From Eubacterium sp. CAG:252 (lineage in GTDB: Bacteria > Bacillota > Clostridia > Lachnospirales > Lachnospiraceae): a stretch of DNA of 7,787 nucleotides. Shown piece by piece: positions 6,420-7,787 of the stretch. The stretch spans positions 1 to 7,787 of the forward strand of contig FR886324.1 in assembly GCA_000436535.1 (NCBI GenBank). The letters run 5' to 3'. Positions within the stretch are counted from its first letter, which is position 1. Every line of letters starts with the position of its first letter. Made by a program: the position numbers and the translations under genes. The notes under the pieces are model-generated. The model saw nothing but the letters and a program-made list of their open reading frames with translations. It made no database searches and was not told where the DNA came from.

Positions 6420-7076
6420 TTACATTAAAAATTCTTCTAAATCCGGATAATCCATAATATGTTTTCTTACATAATTTCTTTTAAATGCTGCAAAGACACT
6501 GGTTCTACTCAATGTAACTTTTAGACTTTTTTTATAACGCTGTAATTCAGGATTCTTCTTATGTTTTTCCAATATTTTATATAAAACATTCATCTCATCT
6601 GACAATTGGTTAATTCTATATTGACAAGCAGCTTCCCTAATTCCTGTATTACATTTTTCAAAAGCGTCCTGTATAAGCTGTGCTGTCATAATGGCACATT
6701 CCTTATCCACTATATTAAGTACATTAACATGTCCATTTTCATAACATTGTTCCAGCATACTCTCTGGATCATCAACACAACAATCTATAATTTTGTCATC
6801 ATATTTTGCTTCTTTTTTTAGATTATTACAATGTGGACATACATAAAATAAATTGTTCCAATCAAACACTCTCTCTGGAAATTTACGTCCATGATGTGGT
6901 CTTAAATGTTCTACTTCCGGATCAGACAATCCTCCCAACTCACAAATATAACACTTATCATTTGAATCTTCTTTTAATCTTTGTATTACATCAGGCTTGT
7001 TATAAACCCCATTTGGCTTTTGTGATTCAATTATAAGTGATGATGGAGGAATAGGATTTCGCTCTATTTTAATCAC
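6420..7076 (-). CDS. HNH endonuclease, PtuB-like defence effector
   Basis: A 218-aa HNH nuclease with a zinc-ribbon frame: C42-x-x-C45, then E56-H57 in PEVEHLRPHH, W73-N-N-L, C80-x-x-C83 and NNLK. This spacing is typical of the HNH proteins paired with an ATPase in Septu systems (PtuB) and in the Ec78-type retron. There the nuclease is the toxic arm that degrades nucleic acid once released by the ATPase; that role is inferred here. The C-terminal half (about 125-218) is helical and unrecognised. The start is GTG at 7076, supported by AGGGGG 8 bases upstream within the end of the ATPase gene. Only 5 bases separate the two genes, so they are almost certainly co-transcribed and coupled. Assignment to HNH is firm, to PtuB moderate. 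Confidence 0.85.
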   Translation of the reverse strand: MIKIERNPIPPSSLIIESQKPNGVYNKPDVIQRLKEDSNDKCYICELGGLSDPEVEHLRPHHGRKFPERVFDWNNLFYVCPHCNNLKKEAKYDDKIIDCCVDDPESMLEQCYENGHVNVLNIVDKECAIMTAQLIQDAFEKCNTGIREAACQYRINQLSDEMNVLYKILEKHKKNPELQRYKKSLKVTLSRTSVFAAFKRNYVRKHIMDYPDLEEFLM

Positions 7077-7081
7077 TGTTC

Positions 7082-7787
7082 CTACCCCCTGTTTGAAAAT
7101 TCTAATTTCAGACGACTATATTCCGCCGTTAATTCTTTTGCAAGATAATCCGGTATTTCATCCAGATAGTACTCCAGTTTATCTATTTCTTCATATTCTT
7201 TATCTGATAACTCATCCTTTGAAACCAGAGCTTTATATCTTTCATATTTTTCCCTTAACTCTTCTGACAATTTGTCTGCTTTAAAATATCCTTCCACAAT
7301 TCCTTCATATGGTAAATTTTTCAAACCATTTTTAACAAGCGTGTTATTTTCAAGATCATAAATAACAGCATTATCTAAAGAACTTAGAATAAATGGGGAA
7401 TGTGTTGTAATAACAAATTGTATATTAGGAAACAATTTTGTCAAAACTGGAAGTATCTTTTTTTGTAATTGCAAATGTAAATGAGTTTCAATTTCATCCA
7501 CCAGAACAATACCTTCCATATCAAACTGTGTCCGCAATCCCGACTGTGCTTCCATTCTTATAATCAAATCATTAATAATATCAAATACTGCTGCGTAACC
7601 ACTCGACATTGTATTAAAATCAAATGGCTCTCTACCTGATTCACAAATAGAAAATTGAAATGTTTCATCATTAAATTTTAATTCAAGATTTTCATCTTCA
7701 AAAATATTCTTTAAAATATTTTCAAATATATTAAACCATTTATTAATTTTTTCACGTTTCGCATCATCCTTTGTAAATGCTTGTGTA
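7082..7787 (-). CDS. ABC/SMC-type AAA ATPase, C-terminal part (PtuA-like), cut by the window edge
   Basis: An open frame from the stop at 7082 to the last base of the window; the N-terminus with Walker A lies outside. The Met at 7609 is internal (codons for FDFNTMSSG run straight through it), so it is not a start. Visible parts are an ABC signature variant MSSGY (codons about 7595-7609), Walker B IVLVDEIETHLH with the catalytic Glu and the D-loop region, and the switch His in TTHSPF. After these comes a charged helical tail (about 80 residues, Glu/Lys/Tyr-rich) ending in LKLEFSNRG. This matches the C-terminus of the defence ATPases that partner HNH nucleases. In Septu the ATPase holds and regulates the nuclease. 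It could also belong to a retron or another OLD/RecF-like system; the missing upstream part decides this. Confidence 0.85.
   Translation of the reverse strand, partial: TQAFTKDDAKREKINKWFNIFENILKNIFEDENLELKFNDETFQFSICESGREPFDFNTMSSGYAAVFDIINDLIIRMEAQSGLRTQFDMEGIVLVDEIETHLHLQLQKKILPVLTKLFPNIQFVITTHSPFILSSLDNAVIYDLENNTLVKNGLKNLPYEGIVEGYFKADKLSEELREKYERYKALVSKDELSDKEYEEIDKLEYYLDEIPDYLAKELTAEYSRLKLEFSNRG
7085..7090 (-). promoter_or_regulatory. Ribosome binding site for the GTG start of the HNH gene
   Basis: AGGGGG on the minus strand, 8 bases before the GTG at 7076 and inside the last codons of the ATPase gene. A second AGG lies at 7081-7083 but is too close to the start to be optimal. It supports the GTG as the true start and suggests coupled translation. 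Confidence 0.7.

Noticed and set aside
6385..6420. Possible terminator after the HNH gene
   Set aside because: Only A/T-rich short stems (for example ACAAT/ATTGT, and ATATAT arms) are present, with no G-C core or clean T run; not enough to call.
7607..7609. ATG as the start of the ATPase gene
   Set aside because: The frame is open upstream to the window edge and the residues before it (FDFNT) belong to the ABC signature region, so the ATG is an internal Met.
1..7787. CRISPR array, tRNA, rRNA or insertion-sequence ends
   Set aside because: No regularly spaced repeats, cloverleaf-like arms, rRNA-like stretches or transposase-type frames were seen.

Overview
The window looks like part of a low-GC Gram-positive (Firmicutes) chromosome, most likely a gut or rumen Clostridia/Lachnospiraceae-type bacterium. 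This is an inference from the AT-rich sequence, strong AGGAG ribosome binding sites, a sortase-anchored surface protein and the protein families present. All credible genes lie on the minus strand, so transcription runs from high to low coordinates. No rRNA, tRNA, CRISPR array or insertion sequence was seen.

Right end, a defence island (about 3750-7787). The entry is the C-terminal part of an ABC-type/AAA ATPase that runs off the window edge, followed five bases later by a GTG-started HNH nuclease. This pair resembles the PtuA/PtuB couple of Septu systems, which also serves as the effector of some retrons. Next comes a promoter (TTGTTA-17-TATAAT) driving a three-gene cassette with the gene order and protein lengths of the Streptococcus DpnII system. 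It encodes an alpha-class Dam-like GATC adenine methyltransferase (dpnM), a beta-class adenine methyltransferase (dpnA) and the MboI/DpnII-family GATC endonuclease (dpnB), whose start overlaps the end of dpnA by 11 bases.

Middle (about 3228-3771). A short reading frame with similarity to the cytoplasmic part of the flagellar stator protein MotA follows dpnB. It lacks a good start and is probably a remnant at the island's edge. After it comes a roughly 240-base AT-rich intergenic stretch with several inverted repeats and the promoter of the next gene.

Left end (1-3227), cell-surface genes. These are a membrane-anchored extracytoplasmic metallophosphoesterase and, from its own near-consensus promoter (TTGACA-17-TAATAT), a secreted BNR/Asp-box sialidase-like protein with an Ig-like domain, a Ser/Asn/Thr linker and a TPQTG sortase signal.

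The most striking whole-window signal is that GATC, the expected target of the R-M cassette, occurs only four times in 7787 bases and not once in the first 5278. ATC is common after A, C and T. In the two surface genes, Asp codons followed by a C are repeatedly GAC rather than GAT. The four sites that exist lie in dpnA, the HNH gene and the ATPase gene.
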